DNA of 64,000 nt from Helicoverpa zea (GCF_022581195.2 NC_061462.1:6386001-6450000), one strand, 5' to 3'; positions 1 to 12,884 are shown, numbered from the stretch's first letter. Notes: generated from the sequence alone by a model not told the origin. Numbers and translations: made by a program.

Positions 1-696
1 CTATAATTCAATTTGTACCCTGCATGTTAAGTCTGATTTGATTTGCTGACGTCTCGTCTACCCCTGCCCTTAGTTTTTATTAGACGGGACTAATGGTAAA
101 GTTAATGCATGGTCCTCTAAGGTGGAAGAGTGACCAGTAAGGAGACGAGCTCTACAGGGTTGCGCGGAACAGGAGGGGCGCAACCCCTTCCCCCTCAGGG
201 AAGCCGATTGTAGTTATAATTTAGGAAAAACGAAAATTTTTACAGCCTAGGGTTGTCTTGGAACGGTTACAGTAGCAATTCAGCTGCTTGCAACAATGCC
301 CCTAAAATGTATAGTTGTAACTACCACAGTCTAAATACTTCCATTGTTATCACAGTTACAAATTAGCTCTTACAATTAGACACAGCAATTGTAGCCAACA
401 TGCAATTAGGTTCAAAATATTAGTCACAGTGCACCGTTGCATAATCAGGAAAAACAGGCACAAATATAAAAATGGTCTATTATCCATTGAATCACATTGC
501 TTCACTGTCGGCCTCGTGTTCTACATAACAATGGCGCAAAAACTTGACGCAGAACAGTAATGGTTGGTGACTATGTTTGACTGAAAAAGTCTGGTAGCAA
601 GGTACCACGCCTTACTGACTGGTCATGTGTGACGACCTCGTTGAAGACGTGTTTAGGACTTGGTCTGAAAACGAGTTGAAAGTTTATACTCTTATT
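1..696. other. Intergenic, nothing recognised
   Basis: AT-rich sequence with stops in all frames and no recognisable exon or RNA gene. The only structure noted is a short GC-rich hairpin with 9-bp arms at 157-165 and 178-186 (GGGTTGCGC / GCGCAACCC), of unknown meaning. Confidence 0.5.
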
Positions 697-1398
697 CAGT
701 GGTTCTTAACCTTTTTGACATGAGGGACCACTTTGACTAAAGTTTGTCTTGCCGGGGACCACCTCAAATTAGTACTCATTTCTTTATTATTTATGCAAAA
801 AAAAACTGAATTTTTGGGTCAGGTCTACTCAAAGCTAAACGCATATCGGCAGATGTGTAGGTAAGCAAATGCAAATAAAGAAAAACTTGCCTATGTAGTT
901 TCCAAATGCGCGAGCGAAGCGAGCGCGAAATTTTTATCGGACTTAAACCAAATATTACGAAAAATGTAGCCCAAACGTACTTAACTTTTCGTTTGTTGAC
1001 AAATGCAAAAATAAGGACAAATAGTTTCTGAATACGCGAGCGAAGCGAGCGCGAAATTTTTATCGGACTTCAACCAAATATTACGTAAAATTTAGCCCAA
1101 ACGTACTTAACTTTTTGTTTGTTGACAAATGCAAAAATAAAGGCATACAGTTTCTGAATACGCAAGCGAAGCGAGCGCGAAATTTTAATTATTTTTTAAG
1201 ACTCAAAACCAAAATTACAAATTACTAGGTACGATACACCCGATATACGTCCATGCGAAAACCCCCGCTCGCAGTTATAAGTCGATAAAAATTAAGTTAG
1301 ATAACGTATAGCAACGTCGCGAAGCTAAGCTTCGCGGACCACTTGGAATGCCTCCAGGGACCACCAGTGGTCCGCGGACCACCGGTTAAGAACCACTG
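697..1398. mobile_element. hAT-type non-autonomous DNA transposon
   Basis: The element begins CAGTGGTTCTTAACC (697-711) and ends with the exact inverse (1384-1398). It is flanked by 8-bp direct repeats differing at one base, CTCTTATT (689-696) and CTCTAATT (1399-1406). CAGNGGTTCT-type ends with an 8-bp duplication are typical of hAT elements. No transposase frame is present, so it is non-autonomous. The interior contains a 126-bp tandem repeat, and near the 3' end a short palindrome around 1317-1336. Confidence 0.75.
870..1200. repeat. 126-bp tandem repeat inside the hAT element
   Basis: The landmark CGCGAGCGAAGCGAGCGCG starts at 909 and 1035, and a one-base variant starts at 1161, so the spacing is exactly 126 bp twice. 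The sequence between landmarks is nearly identical. About 2.6 units are present. The repeat lies wholly inside the hAT ends, so it is an internal satellite-like expansion of the transposon. Confidence 0.8.
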
Positions 1399-4300
1399 CT
1401 CTAATTAGTGGTTTGAACTGGTTTTTATATACCTAGTGATCCTAGTTCCTGTTCAGCTGGTAAGTCTTTTCCATAAGAATATTAAATCAGTATTCCGGAG
1501 ATCATTAAGATATATAAGTACGGTTGTGTAAAAAATTGTTATGGTTCTTATGATGCTATTTATGTACTCTCTTTTGCCATCTCAATAGACTTCACAAGTT
1601 AAAAAGATTGCTTCGCTTATTTCTCAGCTCATTTAGAAGTTCTCCTTTATATCACAGCAATGACATTTAAAGCTGGGTACAAAAGGCGAAACGTGCTTAT
1701 CGAATATTCTTTTTCAATTCCTATAAGCCCTGAGCAATATCCCGGAAGAATCTTTTATTTTGTCCCTCGATATTACAGAAAATACATTGTAAACATTATT
1801 TCATCACTTTTTGATAAGATTTTTGCGAGAAAATAGTTGAACACGTGCTTTATTGTTATTTTAATTTTCGATAAGCTTATATTATATTGTTAAAAGATTA
1901 CATACCTTTCGCATTTTGAATTTTGAGAAGCTCTTAAATGACACCAGGGTCATCTTTATTTTATCGGCCTATTGTAGCCTTTGTAAGAAATAAATTAGGC
2001 TTAGGTATTGGATAAAATCTAAACCTAGTACTATATTTTTTAATAATATTGGTATAATCTTAATATCGTTTTTTTTCTCTTCTCTCATCTTATCTGTTGC
2101 TATGTGAATTTGTAATATTTGAATTCAGATTGTGAATTAAAAAAATTGAATCAAGTCACGTAGCGTCAGAAATTCATAATCATTCGCCTGAAAAATGTCT
2201 ACCTATCTACCTTTTTATTACAATCGTAAGTTCTGTCTGTGATGCCTTGACTGTACGTGGCATATTTATCTGAAGCCTGAAAAAATGCGAAAAAAATATG
2301 TCGCAGTAACTGTATCGTATTAGAAGAAGTATTGTTACAAGTTTATTAACTAGAGTAAAATGTAGCTGTATTTTTTCCAGCCGGGTAAATTATGTATGTC
2401 TGGTCGATTTAATATTTTTGCGGTATCATGCTTCGGTAAATGAGAACACATGATTTATTTGTATTATTGTAGTTGTTTGTGTTGACTGAAAATCTTCAGG
2501 GTATTGAATGCATGCTTTATTCTCAGTTCATTTACAGTCGCTTCATGTTTGCGGTCGAGCAATCGGAAGGATGATTTATGATCCCGTCTTCCCTAAGGAA
2601 TGATCTCAAGAATTTTACAGAAAATGAACACAAAATAAACTGATAACTTAATATAAGAAACAAAAGTTGTAACTCTGGTTATGTTTTGGTCAATTAATAA
2701 GATTGTTTTCAGGAGATTTAATTTTACTTTCTTAACTAACTTTACCGCAACTGAAATTAAAATTTTCTGTAAAAATAAAGGAATTTTCTTTCTTAATGTA
2801 AGTATACCAGTCTTTGAAACTGATTTGAATATAAGCAAGTTCAATATAAAATGAAAATAGTTTGAGTCTAGACGTAATATCAAAGAGAAAGACAAAATGA
2901 CTACTCTCACCTAATTTGTCCATAGGGAACAGAGAATCTGTCTGCGGGTAGGTACTTAAAAAGAAGACTTTCAGTTTTGAGTCCTAGGACGAAAACAGTA
3001 ATAATCCAATAAGCAATTTATTTTTTGCGAGGTTCAAACAAAAAAAAAAAATACTTTGAATTATTACGAAATAGCAAATTGCATATCAATATCCTTCAAA
3101 ACTCCAAAGAAAAACTGGTCATTACGAAATTTTGTTTCGTTAAAACAACTGCAACACTAATTAAAACAAAAACATATAAAAAATATTTCGAAAGGAGACA
3201 ATTTCGTGACCGTGATTCTGTCCACGGGCGATAGGAGTGCTTTAAACGTTCTGGCCGACAAACGGGATGCAAGTAGTTCAAGGTCATAAAGGAGGGCGCG
3301 ACCTTGGCTTCCCTACGACAGTTGTACAAGCTGTAGTGAAGAGAAAGTAGCTCTACTTGTGAAAGGGCTGAACAAAGTGTTCAAGTTGCTGGAACACATT
3401 TTTGTTACGAGTTTTTGGTGGAGCATATTAATATAATACCTACTGAATTATACACACAATTTGTGCTCAGCTAAATATTTGTTCTTGAATTATAATAGGA
3501 GTTTTAATTAACGAATTTCAACGCCTATTTGTAACACATTTTTCTTTTTAATTAGCTATCTAAATTGGCTTAACGAAGGAACAAATTATCCTAATTTCCT
3601 GTTTGAAAATGTTGTAATTTTGGTGGAAGTAATGTATCAATCCCGTGAGTAAAACCTATAGCTATTGTAACGAGGTTATTGAACGAAAGAAGTATGGTAA
3701 GGTTATCATGTTTTCCCTTTTCTTCTTTAGTATGCATCAGCCTACCTTCATGCATAAATGCATCTTATTTCGCTAGTGTGTGCATAAGATTGATAATGGA
3801 CGCACTAAGAATAATATTTTCATACAGGTATATAGTTAATAAAAAGATAGTGGAATTATGGATATTTTAAACAAGCTGTTTCTGAGTCAGTGTCTTTACA
3901 TGTTAAAACTAACGACATACAAAGATAACATGTGGCTTTTTAGGCAACCTCTATCTTTTAATTAAAGAAAAATATGACAGAATACAAAAGAAATTCCTTT
4001 TCTAGCTTTCATTTAAGATTTGTCTTAATTAAGAAGAGTTTACCTTCGACCTTTCATGGTGACCTTATATTATCTCAAAGTTCATAGAAACGAAAAGTGT
4101 TTCACAAATTACGAGTAGGTAGCGACTGTCTTTTGTTTCATGTTTCACAACATAATTAGCAGCTGCCAACGAACATTTTGCAAATGTTTTACGTGCAAAA
4201 GCTTGCGCACAAATACAAGTTTAATATTGTAATTTACTTTATTATAATCACCCTTCATATTACAATAACGGAACTCAAGTAGTGATTACAGTCTTGTTGC

Positions 4301-7194
4301 ATAAATTATCTCATTATGGCGTCGATCGGTAACATTCGTGCGCTGTCGTAACCCGCCGCGAGCGCAGGCTTAATGCAAATTTTAAGCGTAACGGCTGCTG
4401 TGACGTTGCAAGGCCATTTTTGTTCTTATCGTGACATTGATAATGACATGATTAATTGCTGAGAGTAATTGTTTAATAGGTTGTGTTTAGTTCTATTAAT
4501 CGGTCGATTACACCCACACAATTTTGAGTTTATAATAGGTATTTGAAATTAAATTACCGTATTGACGCGATAAAATCAATTATTTCGAGAAAAATCTTAC
4601 TTCGACTTTAGCAAACGAATGAACCGACATTTTCCTCATCGCGAAAATACGAGAGTGTCAAAATTTCACAACTTTTTCTCCAATTATAATTGTGATCATT
4701 AAATCTGGCCGCCTTTAACAAGTTGCCAGATTATCTGTTTAATGAAGGCTTGCGTTGATGATGGCTTTAAAAACGCGGCCAATTTGCACTTTAACGGAAC
4801 ATGGAAAACATTGTTTAAAATTGTTTTAAATGATGTTATCTCTACGCACGCTAAGATTTGACAATATTTTTTAGATAGCGTGTAGAATAATTCGAATCTA
4901 GATAATGTATCTCTAGCAATTGAAGACGAACATCATTGGCAAAAATTTATACTCAGGCAGGATAATATTATATTACGAAAACCAGAGCATTCAACTCAAT
5001 TCCTCGTATGTACCTTCGTGCTTTTATGAAGACAAGAGATAATTGCCTATTTCCTAATATGTCAGGCACTGCCGATACAAAACATAATGGTATAACTAGG
5101 TACGAATTACTAAAGGCGTCATGAGTTATGAATCGCGTAATCATCGTAACGACGCGATGTAAGCCAATTTCCGTGAGATGACTGCTTGCGATTTACCATC
5201 TGAGTGTGAGATTCTGTACACAAATAAGTAATTACAGGTCTTATATCACAGGCGTATGTTTATCACACTTATATTATAAAGGTGATAGTTTCTGTATTTT
5301 AGAGACAACACATAACAATATGCTATTTTTTATCTGGTTGGTTAAGAGACATTGAAAGAAGCACTTTTAAAATAAGAAATATTGGAATTATTTCTTATCA
5401 CTACTAAATAAACAAATAAGCCAAGTCCGAGCAGTCCAAAGCGACAAAAAAGTTTCCATGTAATTGGTTCATTCAATAGTTAGACCGAGACTTTTTTGAT
5501 TCGTTCACACAAAAGCCGCGACAAATTGTACGGTTTCCCGTCTGACCTGAAGGCTGGATTGTTTAAATGTATGTAAACAATACACTTTCTTGTTCCAATA
5601 ATCCTCTATATAACCAACTTCGAGACTAAACTACGCAAAAACATAACAAATATCTCTCAAACTATGTCATCGGACAGAATTTAAGCCAGATTGACTTTCG
5701 AAACTATGCTGAATTTACGAAGTCATAATCGTTTATTCCCATTAGATTTTTGATAAAATTGGTTTATTTGTCTCACGTCAAATGAGTTCGGATAGCTATA
5801 TAGCTAAAGAACGGTTTCGGTGCTGTAAACAATATTTATTAGTTTGAATGTACTTGGCTTCTGAACAATAACATGGTAAGGTCAATCAAAGTGTATTGTG
5901 TGATAGCTATTCAAAATTTTGTTTGTCAGGCACGTGTAATAACATTGTTGCTTGCTGTTATATCATACTTGTATTCATCAAAAGGCTTTGTTATACTTGA
6001 CTTCTTTAGACTTCGAGGAGTAATGTACTGTTCAGACAATTGCCGCCAAGTTTGTTTTGGTCCTGGTCTGAGGATAACAACCAAACTTATTTGGCTTTAC
6101 TTCCTACATATTTGGAATTTGAGTTTTCAGAGGATTTATTCTGTTTCGGTTTAGATAGTCAGTGATGAAATTAAATACTGAAGTTTTTTTTTAACATGTG
6201 AACAATTAATTTTTCCTCACTTTTTACCTATTTCATGTGAAAGTATGAACTTTTTATTACTACATTATGCGACATCAAAGCCTGGGTTTATGTACTAAGA
6301 GTTCAGTGAGCGGAGACCTTTATTCGTCACGAGTTCACGACAATGATCAGGCACGCACTACTTGTGGGTGACACACTTATTTATGAGCTTACGATTATAA
6401 AACAATTAATTTACTGCATTTTTGCTTCCAAATATGGATCGTGCTATGTTTCTGTTACAAAATTGATTGCTAAACACTTTATATGTTGATCAGTGTGTAA
6501 TGTGTTAAAGTAATGTGTTTGAGTTCGAGTCCTCAGTCTTATCTTCATAATTATTTTAATTCATTAAAGTCATGTAATATACACTTTGGAGCATAAGCTA
6601 ATTTATGTTAGTATTTACTGCAAGTAATCCTTGTTTTTTTGTCTAGAGAGTAAAATGCAGGTTCATAAAATCCACTTAAGTTTGTAAATAAGGACGCCGT
6701 TGCATATTCTGAAGTCTTCATCTTAAACAATCTTTGGGGTCACAGGTCGCAGCTGAGACGAGAAAAATGCTAAGAGGTTACTTTGTTTATATACTATCAA
6801 GATTTATGATCAAAGTTTTGACAGTTTCTGATATCATTCGAAGGAATATACTGTCAAAATACTTTTTCATTCTCACTGTACTACACCTATAAAGGTACCT
6901 TTTGTTAGCTGGGTTTATTGTGAATTACTTCCTCATATTCTCAGCGGTGAGAAAATGTTTTTTTTTTTATAACGAGAGTAAAGGTGTATGGTAATATTGG
7001 ACTGCGAAGGAGGTCGAATGTTTCATTTTTTATGGTTATGTTATGTCATTAACCTTGGAGTGATTTGTTCAATTGTTTTGGTTAGTTAGAAACATGGATA
7101 TTAATGGCGGAACATGAATGTTACTCTAACGAGTGGTCATAGACACATAATTGTTTGTTTTGGACCACTGGATTTTGAAATGCACATTGCACAC

Positions 7195-7268
7195 TTGATG
7201 AAGATCGGGTGTAGAATGGTTGGCGCTCATTGGTGTGGCCTACGCCCAGCAGTGAATGATAATAGGCT
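7195..7268 (+). mobile_element. Decayed RTE LINE 3'-end remnant
   Basis: The words GGCCTACGCCCAGCAGTG followed by AATGATAATAGGCT resemble the terminal codons and tail of the intact RTE element in this window (GGCCTATG-TCAGCAGTGGA...GGCTGA(GAT)n). Only the last few dozen bases survive and the tail is degraded. Confidence 0.5.
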
Positions 7269-7754
7269 TATATGTTTTATTTAATTATGGACTCTTTTTG
7301 TATATATTACTAGTAAATTAAAAAAAATCCTATTTCCCCACACCTACATTAAAAATTACCTAAAGCAAAAATTCTTAAACGTAAAATTGAAACAAAAACG
7401 TTAAGTGATACTAAAAAGGTTATTATTATTTTATATGAAGAGTGTAAGACCTTTTTTGTGTTGAAACCTAAAAAAGAAAAACGGCCTCTAAATGGAGTTT
7501 TTATACTTTGTGCGACAGTAAAGAGGAGTGGTTATAACTGTAATGTTTCACTTGTTACATCAACGTAACTGATTTTGTCGCACCTCTGACTTTCTGATAA
7601 ATATTAGGTGTAGCTTTGTTCCAATGGTAAGTGTACCTATAATATTAGTTACAGTTAAGAGATATCAATATAGATTATTATAATGTACTAACGTACCTAT
7701 ATTTATATACTTACTATTTTATACCATATGTAGTTATAAAATGAAAGGATTATA

Positions 7755-7787
7755 GTACACATATGTGTTCATGACACATATGTGTAC
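7755..7787. repeat. Perfect 14-bp inverted repeat
   Basis: Arms GTACACATATGTGT (7755-7768) and ACACATATGTGTAC (7774-7787) are exact reverse complements around a 5-base spacer. Each arm is itself largely palindromic around CATATG. No gene is adjacent, so its role is unknown. Confidence 0.7.
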
Positions 7788-8648
7788 GTATTTATGGAAA
7801 TACACTTTCCGGGTTTCACTAGCCAGCGCAAAGTCATCACTAATGTTATTTTTCTCAACCATACTCCGATACACATCTACTATTACGTGCACCTCCTTAC
7901 TTTTTCATCAGTCACAATCATAATTAAGCCTAAATTGATATTCTAACTATGTAAATATTTAAATCAGCTCAATGAACCCACAGTACGAAATATCCTAATT
8001 AATAAAGTGCATTGGCTTGTCATGAGTTGTGTAAATTGTGTTAATGAACACACTGTATACTGGGAAATTAATTAGTTGAAAGCTTTTAATCTGTTATAAT
8101 TATTTTAATGATTGACTCTTAATTTAATTTTGTAATTATTTTTATGCAATACCTCTTATTGCTATGATACTGATGAGGTAATTTTAAGTCGATACCGAAT
8201 TACAGTTTAAGCCAGAAAAAAGTGGACGGATTTAAGCATGCATGACGGATTAATGCATGTTTATTTGATTTATAGATAACATAATGTAGATGAGGATTGA
8301 AGTTACTACTAAGAACGATAAAATATTTTTTTTATGAACCCTTTCTTCTTTAATTTGTCTCTTATCATGTTAACTAGATAATTCCATCACCGTTGATATT
8401 TCAAATATTAATATTAAGTATTAGAAAACGCGTTATGTTTGAATGTGCAATAGTTATGTTATACTTACGTTAAATAGCTTCATGTGCCTGTAGGGCTAGT
8501 TACACTGCATTGCTAATAAATGTACCATAGTACAAGCCTGATTATTGTACAGATCTTGCATAATAATCGGACCAATCACGAAGTACAGGTAACGATGAAA
8601 GTGTACACACAATTATGCCAAAACAATTTTTAGCTTTTTATAATCTGA

Positions 8649-8863
8649 CTAGCTTCCGCCAGCGGCTTCGCCCGCGTAGAGTTCGATTATATCGCGTTTC
8701 CAAGAGAATTCTTCAAAGTCCGGGATAAAAACTATCGTATGTTCTTTCTCAAGGTCAACACTATCTCTGTACCAAGTTTTATTAAAATCGGTTCAGTGGT
8801 TCAGACGTGAGAGCGTAGCAGACAGACAGACAGTTACTTGCGCATTTATAATATTAGTAGGGA
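8649..8863 (-). mobile_element. Short Helitron-like (Lep1-type) element
   Basis: On the minus strand the element starts TCCCTACTAATATTATAAA, ends CTAG, and lies between A and T, which is the Helitron insertion signature. The internal GACAGACAGACAG run and the GTTCAGTGG-TCAGACGTGAGAGCGTA region are common in short lepidopteran repeats of this kind. At 215 bp it has no coding capacity. Assignment to the Lep1 group is from memory of its ends. Confidence 0.65.
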
Positions 8864-11405
8864 TAGTATACAAAACATAACGAAAACAGCTTACCATTAA
8901 CTATGAATGAAACGCCATTTCATAATATTGTTATTGTTATAATTTTAATTTCATTAATCATTTCCCTTTCAGGGTTCTGCTTGCGTCATTTCAGTACTAT
9001 GTGACAATGACTAATTTATTTAGGGACGGTGTTTTGTAGGGTGTTAGTATTTTTGACGATAAGTGTACGTAATTTACTCAATAGATCAGTTAGAGAGTGA
9101 ATGTAAGTTAGAATTAGCATACCGATATACAAGGAAATGCTATTGCAAAAAGTGAATAATGGAAGGTAAATTATTTTTTATGACATAATTATATTATGTA
9201 CCTCCTGTTGCGGTTTAGTTAATGCCAATATAATTTCGGAGTAGAAGGTTCTGGCTTCAAGTCTCGATTCTGGAAATTATTGGTTACCATTTCTAGCTGG
9301 TAATGAGTAGTTAGGCCGAGTCTCTCCTTTTAACTGTCGGTATAGGTACATAGCAGAGCATAGGAGGTTAGCTGAGCATTTAAGAAGTAACACTTCTCTT
9401 ACTATTTTACAAACTTACTAAAAGTTTCACAAATGGTATCAACGTTTTGTTTCGTAGGTATCTTCGTGCACGCTAGTACGCGATTGAACCCAGTTCATTC
9501 AAAACAGATGAACTGATGACCTGCAAAGGGCAGCCAGACAGAATGTGGAAAGCGAGTCTACTTAATGCAGTTCACAGCTGGATCCTAAAGCCTTGCTAAG
9601 TCGAAGATTACGCTAACTTTCAATTAAGATTACATTTGAATGCTTGAATAAGAACGAGATTTACTGATACATTAGTTTATTATTTATGTAAAAGATTACA
9701 AAATCATATAGAGATTTTTTTTTGTGATACGATATAAACAAATGTGTAAGTAATTATAATTTATCTACAACACTTCTTGGCATTCGAGTACCATAAACGT
9801 TTCAAATCTCAAAAGATGGGAAAATGTCAAATACCGCTATTACTCATTAGAATACGCACGTGTAAAAGGGAGCTGTCCCCACCATAAACACTCTTCATAA
9901 TACGAATATAAAAAAAGATAACTGGCATTTATTCAACTTTGGTGCCGTTTTCAGAGATATGTTTTTGAGTGTTTTTTTTCGGTGTATGTAAAATATTGTG
10001 GGTTGGTACATAGTCACGCCCCTATTTTAAAATGTTGTACCAAAAATATTTTAAAAGAGCTTACACAACGTCCGGGTTAGAGGGTGTTGTATAAATTACG
10101 GCTACATTTTCCGCGCCATTTACCCTGAATTAAGACCCTATCGTTTCTTTGAACTTGAAATATTTTCTTCCGGATGACAATTTATCACTGCGTTTTTTAT
10201 GAACGTATTCTATTTATCTAAGCATCTATATAATTCTGTGTGAAAACTGAAAAAATGTCTTCTATTTAATTTTACTGCTAGCTGTAAGGAATACATATTA
10301 GACTTGATATGCCTATCGTCATCTTCTACCGAAACCTAAAGAAATATATAAGTAGGTAAGAAATTTTCAGTTAAAATTACATTATGGAACGCTTCTTGCA
10401 TTTTAATGACTTTAATAAGCAATTGTTGTTTTCGTACAATTTAATTTGAACAACTCATTGAACATTACAACTTCTTTTGGCCCGAGTGCAACTTTTATTA
10501 AAGTAACAATTTAAGATTTCCACAACGAGAATTTGACTGTCTAAAACTGAGTTTATTGTTTCAATTAGTTTCTAGAAAAAGTAAGTTTAATTCCAAATGT
10601 CTTCATTTAGATCATTAATCCATTTTTTGTGGATATAATGATGGTGAATAATTATTCAAGCGTTGGATCACTGACAATCAATCTTGTCATTGTTATCTCT
10701 GTTTTTATTGACTTACTTTTTATTTAAATTATATTTTATACATCATTTTATTGACGATTCAGATTAACAAAACCAATGATCGCCTTCAATGAGCCTTGAA
10801 CTCAATAGCTTAAAAACATTAAAACTATTGTAACGTTACAACCTTCAAATCAAAAACATAAAAGTAAATAATTGTTCTAATTAATTAACTAGCTATGGTA
10901 GATAAAAAGTACATGAAATATTATGTTTTTACTAATTAACCACCAAATATTCAGAACTACAAACGGTTGTGATAACATGTAATGTTCTAGTAGTTTCATA
11001 TAAGCCTGCACCTGCACATAAGGTTATTCAATCATTTTGACCTTTCTTGAACTGTGGGAAATATCGCTATGGCATATTGACTTTAAAAGGCATGTAAGTG
11101 TAGTTGAGCGAAACTAGATTACGTTTAAAGGGATTGCTTTCTATGAGATCATATTTTTATTTGTACAATTCAATTCATTTATTTGTGAATATACATTTGT
11201 AGGTTACGTTACGTGTACCTATATTTTCATTACGTATCCTGCTTCCTTGCTTGGACTTTATCTTTATTGAATATTCATGTTGCAATGTGATTTTATGCGA
11301 TTTGAGCCAATCCGCGTAGTCAGTAGATTTTATAGTTTCTTTTATACGTTATTTGTGGAGAGTTTCGGGTGCCATATGTTGCTAAGACGCGAATTTATTA
11401 ATCCA
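8864..11405. other. Intergenic, nothing recognised
   Basis: AT-rich DNA with no open frame above 60 codons. I see no exon-like GC rise, RNA gene or complete transposon end in it. Confidence 0.5.
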
Positions 11406-12020
11406 CTAGCTGTTGCCCGCAACTTCGTCTGCGTGGGCAATATAGAATAGTCAAAATACTACTTATCCCGTAGGTGCATTCTTTCACGTGACAGTATAAT
11501 TAGGATTAGCACTTAGCAGTCGCATAGATTCATTGATCAAGGTTGTGTTGTGGATGTGACCATTTATCTAAACAAAAGAAGTAAAGTTTGTGACGTTGTG
11601 AATATCTCTGGATCTAGTCAGCCAATTTGGAAAATTATTACGTATGGTGCGTAAGTAATTTTCACAGGAAACGGCTAATCTATGTCTACATGCTTTGAGT
11701 CTGACAAAGCTGTCATTTGTACATTTTCTGCAGCTGCTGCGACTAATCAGAAGCCAGAAAGTCTGTCAGTCTTACCATGGATATCGTCTTGTGTAGTTGA
11801 CTGGATTGAAGATAGGTAGATAGGTAGTCGCTCCAAGCAAAATATTGGTACTCAAACAGATTCGGTGACTGGAAGCCAACACCAACATAGTTGGGGAATA
11901 GCTGGATGGATGATAAAATGAGTCATCATCATCAGCAGGCGCATAGGGTAGGATAGTTTCACTACTGGGGAGAAACACTTGTATGACGGGGATTTTCTGT
12001 GCACTTACTCACTATGGTAA

Positions 12021-12368
12021 GGCTGACCCCACATTAGGCGAGCGTGATCCTCGGGCGTGTGAGTAGCGCGGGCGTCGCGAGCGCGCTGCGTGAACGTCGC
12101 GTTTTGCTGCCCTGCGGCATGTGTGAAGAGTGCAAGCGATGCGCTCGCGGCGCTCGAGTTGCGTTCTTACCCCTTCGCCCGCTATCCCCGCCGCCCGCTA
12201 AACGCCTTAGCAGTTAAACGTTAAGGAGAGCGGCGCGTGCGCGCCGCGAGCGCGCTGCAAATGCCGCAGGGCAGCAAAACGCGACGCTCACGCAACGCGC
12301 TCGCGACGCACGCGCGGCGCCCGCGCTACTCACACGCCCGAGGATCGCGCACGCCTAATGTGGTGGCC
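12021..12368. mobile_element. Palindromic GC-rich MITE, PIF/Harbinger type (copy A)
   Basis: Ends are GGCTGACCCCACATTAGGCG on the left and the inverse of GGCCACCACATTAGGCG on the right, flanked by TAA (12018-12020 and 12369-12371). A 3-bp TWA duplication with ends starting GG fits PIF/Harbinger. The terminal inverted repeats run about 100 bases inward and are very GC-rich (GCGCGAGCGCGC-like words), so the strand could fold into a strong hairpin. It is present in both Helitron copies, hence older than their divergence. Confidence 0.65.
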
Positions 12369-12405
12369 TAAGCCGGGACTCCACCGAAATGTTTGCATTA
12401 GTTCA

Positions 12406-12501
12406 TCATCATCATCATCATCATCATCAGCCTATCGCAGTCCACTGCTGGACATAGGCCTCTCCAAGTGCACGCCACTGAGATCGATTTAGTTCATTAT
12501 A
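12406..12501 (-). mobile_element. 5'-truncated RTE LINE insertion with 11-bp TSD
   Basis: A 96-bp insertion has (TCA)n at its left edge, then the inverse of the RTE 3' end (CCACTGCTGGACATAGGCC). The duplication GCATTAGTTCA flanks it at 12395-12405 and 12502-12512. Copy B of the Helitron has the uninterrupted site with a single GCATTAGTTCA. This is a severely truncated copy of an element related to the intact one at 60209-63333. Confidence 0.85.
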
Positions 12502-12524
12502 GCATTAGTTCACGAATAGGCAAA

Positions 12525-12884
12525 ATGTACGTATCTGTGCGAGTCCACTTCATGTGTTCGTACTTGAAACCTGCAGTTTTGCCAAGATTTTCAAAATGTA
12601 CGCTCGCAATTTGCCATTTCTTGGTGGAGCCAGCAAATCAAAAGAAACATAAGTGTTGTATACTGTGCGTCACTACCGCACACCGGGAAAATTTCGCTAT
12701 TGCGGAGGACGTTTATATACCATATTTTGTGTCACACGTAAACAGGACGACAGTAAGTATCCACCGAAACACTTTCAAAGATCTGATGAACAAACAAATC
12801 AGACCTGACTTGGTCACCTGGGGCCAATCAGAGCTCTATGAAGCGATCATACGCTTTGGCTCCTACTGTTATTGTGGTTTCTGA
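12525..12884 (+). CDS. Conserved 119-codon open frame inside Helitron copy A, function unknown
   Basis: This frame runs antisense to the Helitron and starts MYVSVRVHF. Its counterpart in copy B (59249-59602, minus strand) is also open to the same stop, with 117 codons. The two differ by an in-frame two-codon indel (SHVNRTT versus SPRTT) and several amino-acid changes. I recognise no domain. The cysteine-rich middle (HKCCILCVTTAH) and preserved frame could mean a captured gene fragment. The many replacement changes argue for a chance frame in a young repeat. Confidence 0.2.
   Translation: MYVSVRVHFMCSYLKPAVLPRFSKCTLAICHFLVEPANQKKHKCCILCVTTAHRENFAIAEDVYIPYFVSHVNRTTVSIHRNTFKDLMNKQIRPDLVTWGQSELYEAIIRFGSYCYCGF

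Larger units (their letters stand above)
1399..8648. other. Intergenic, gene-poor
   Basis: About 7.2 kb of AT-rich DNA. Open frames of 60-93 codons (for example 5873-6154 and 3025-3234) have no recognisable domain, signal peptide or codon bias and look like chance. Recognisable items are an LINE 3'-end remnant at 7195-7268 and a perfect palindrome at 7755-7787. A region at 4320-4440 is richer in GC, but I see no gene in it. Confidence 0.5.

Noticed and set aside
870..1200. Evenly spaced repeats resembling a CRISPR array
   Set aside because: The whole 126-bp unit is repeated, not only short repeats with unique spacers, and it lies inside a hAT transposon in a eukaryotic genome.
5873..6154. 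93-codon open frame, plus strand
   Set aside because: No domain, and the amino-acid content follows the AT-rich base composition. Frames of this length occur by chance over tens of kilobases.
6522..6532. AGTTCGAGTCC, a box-B-like word that could mark a tRNA gene
   Set aside because: No box A at the right distance and no acceptor or anticodon stems could be drawn around it.
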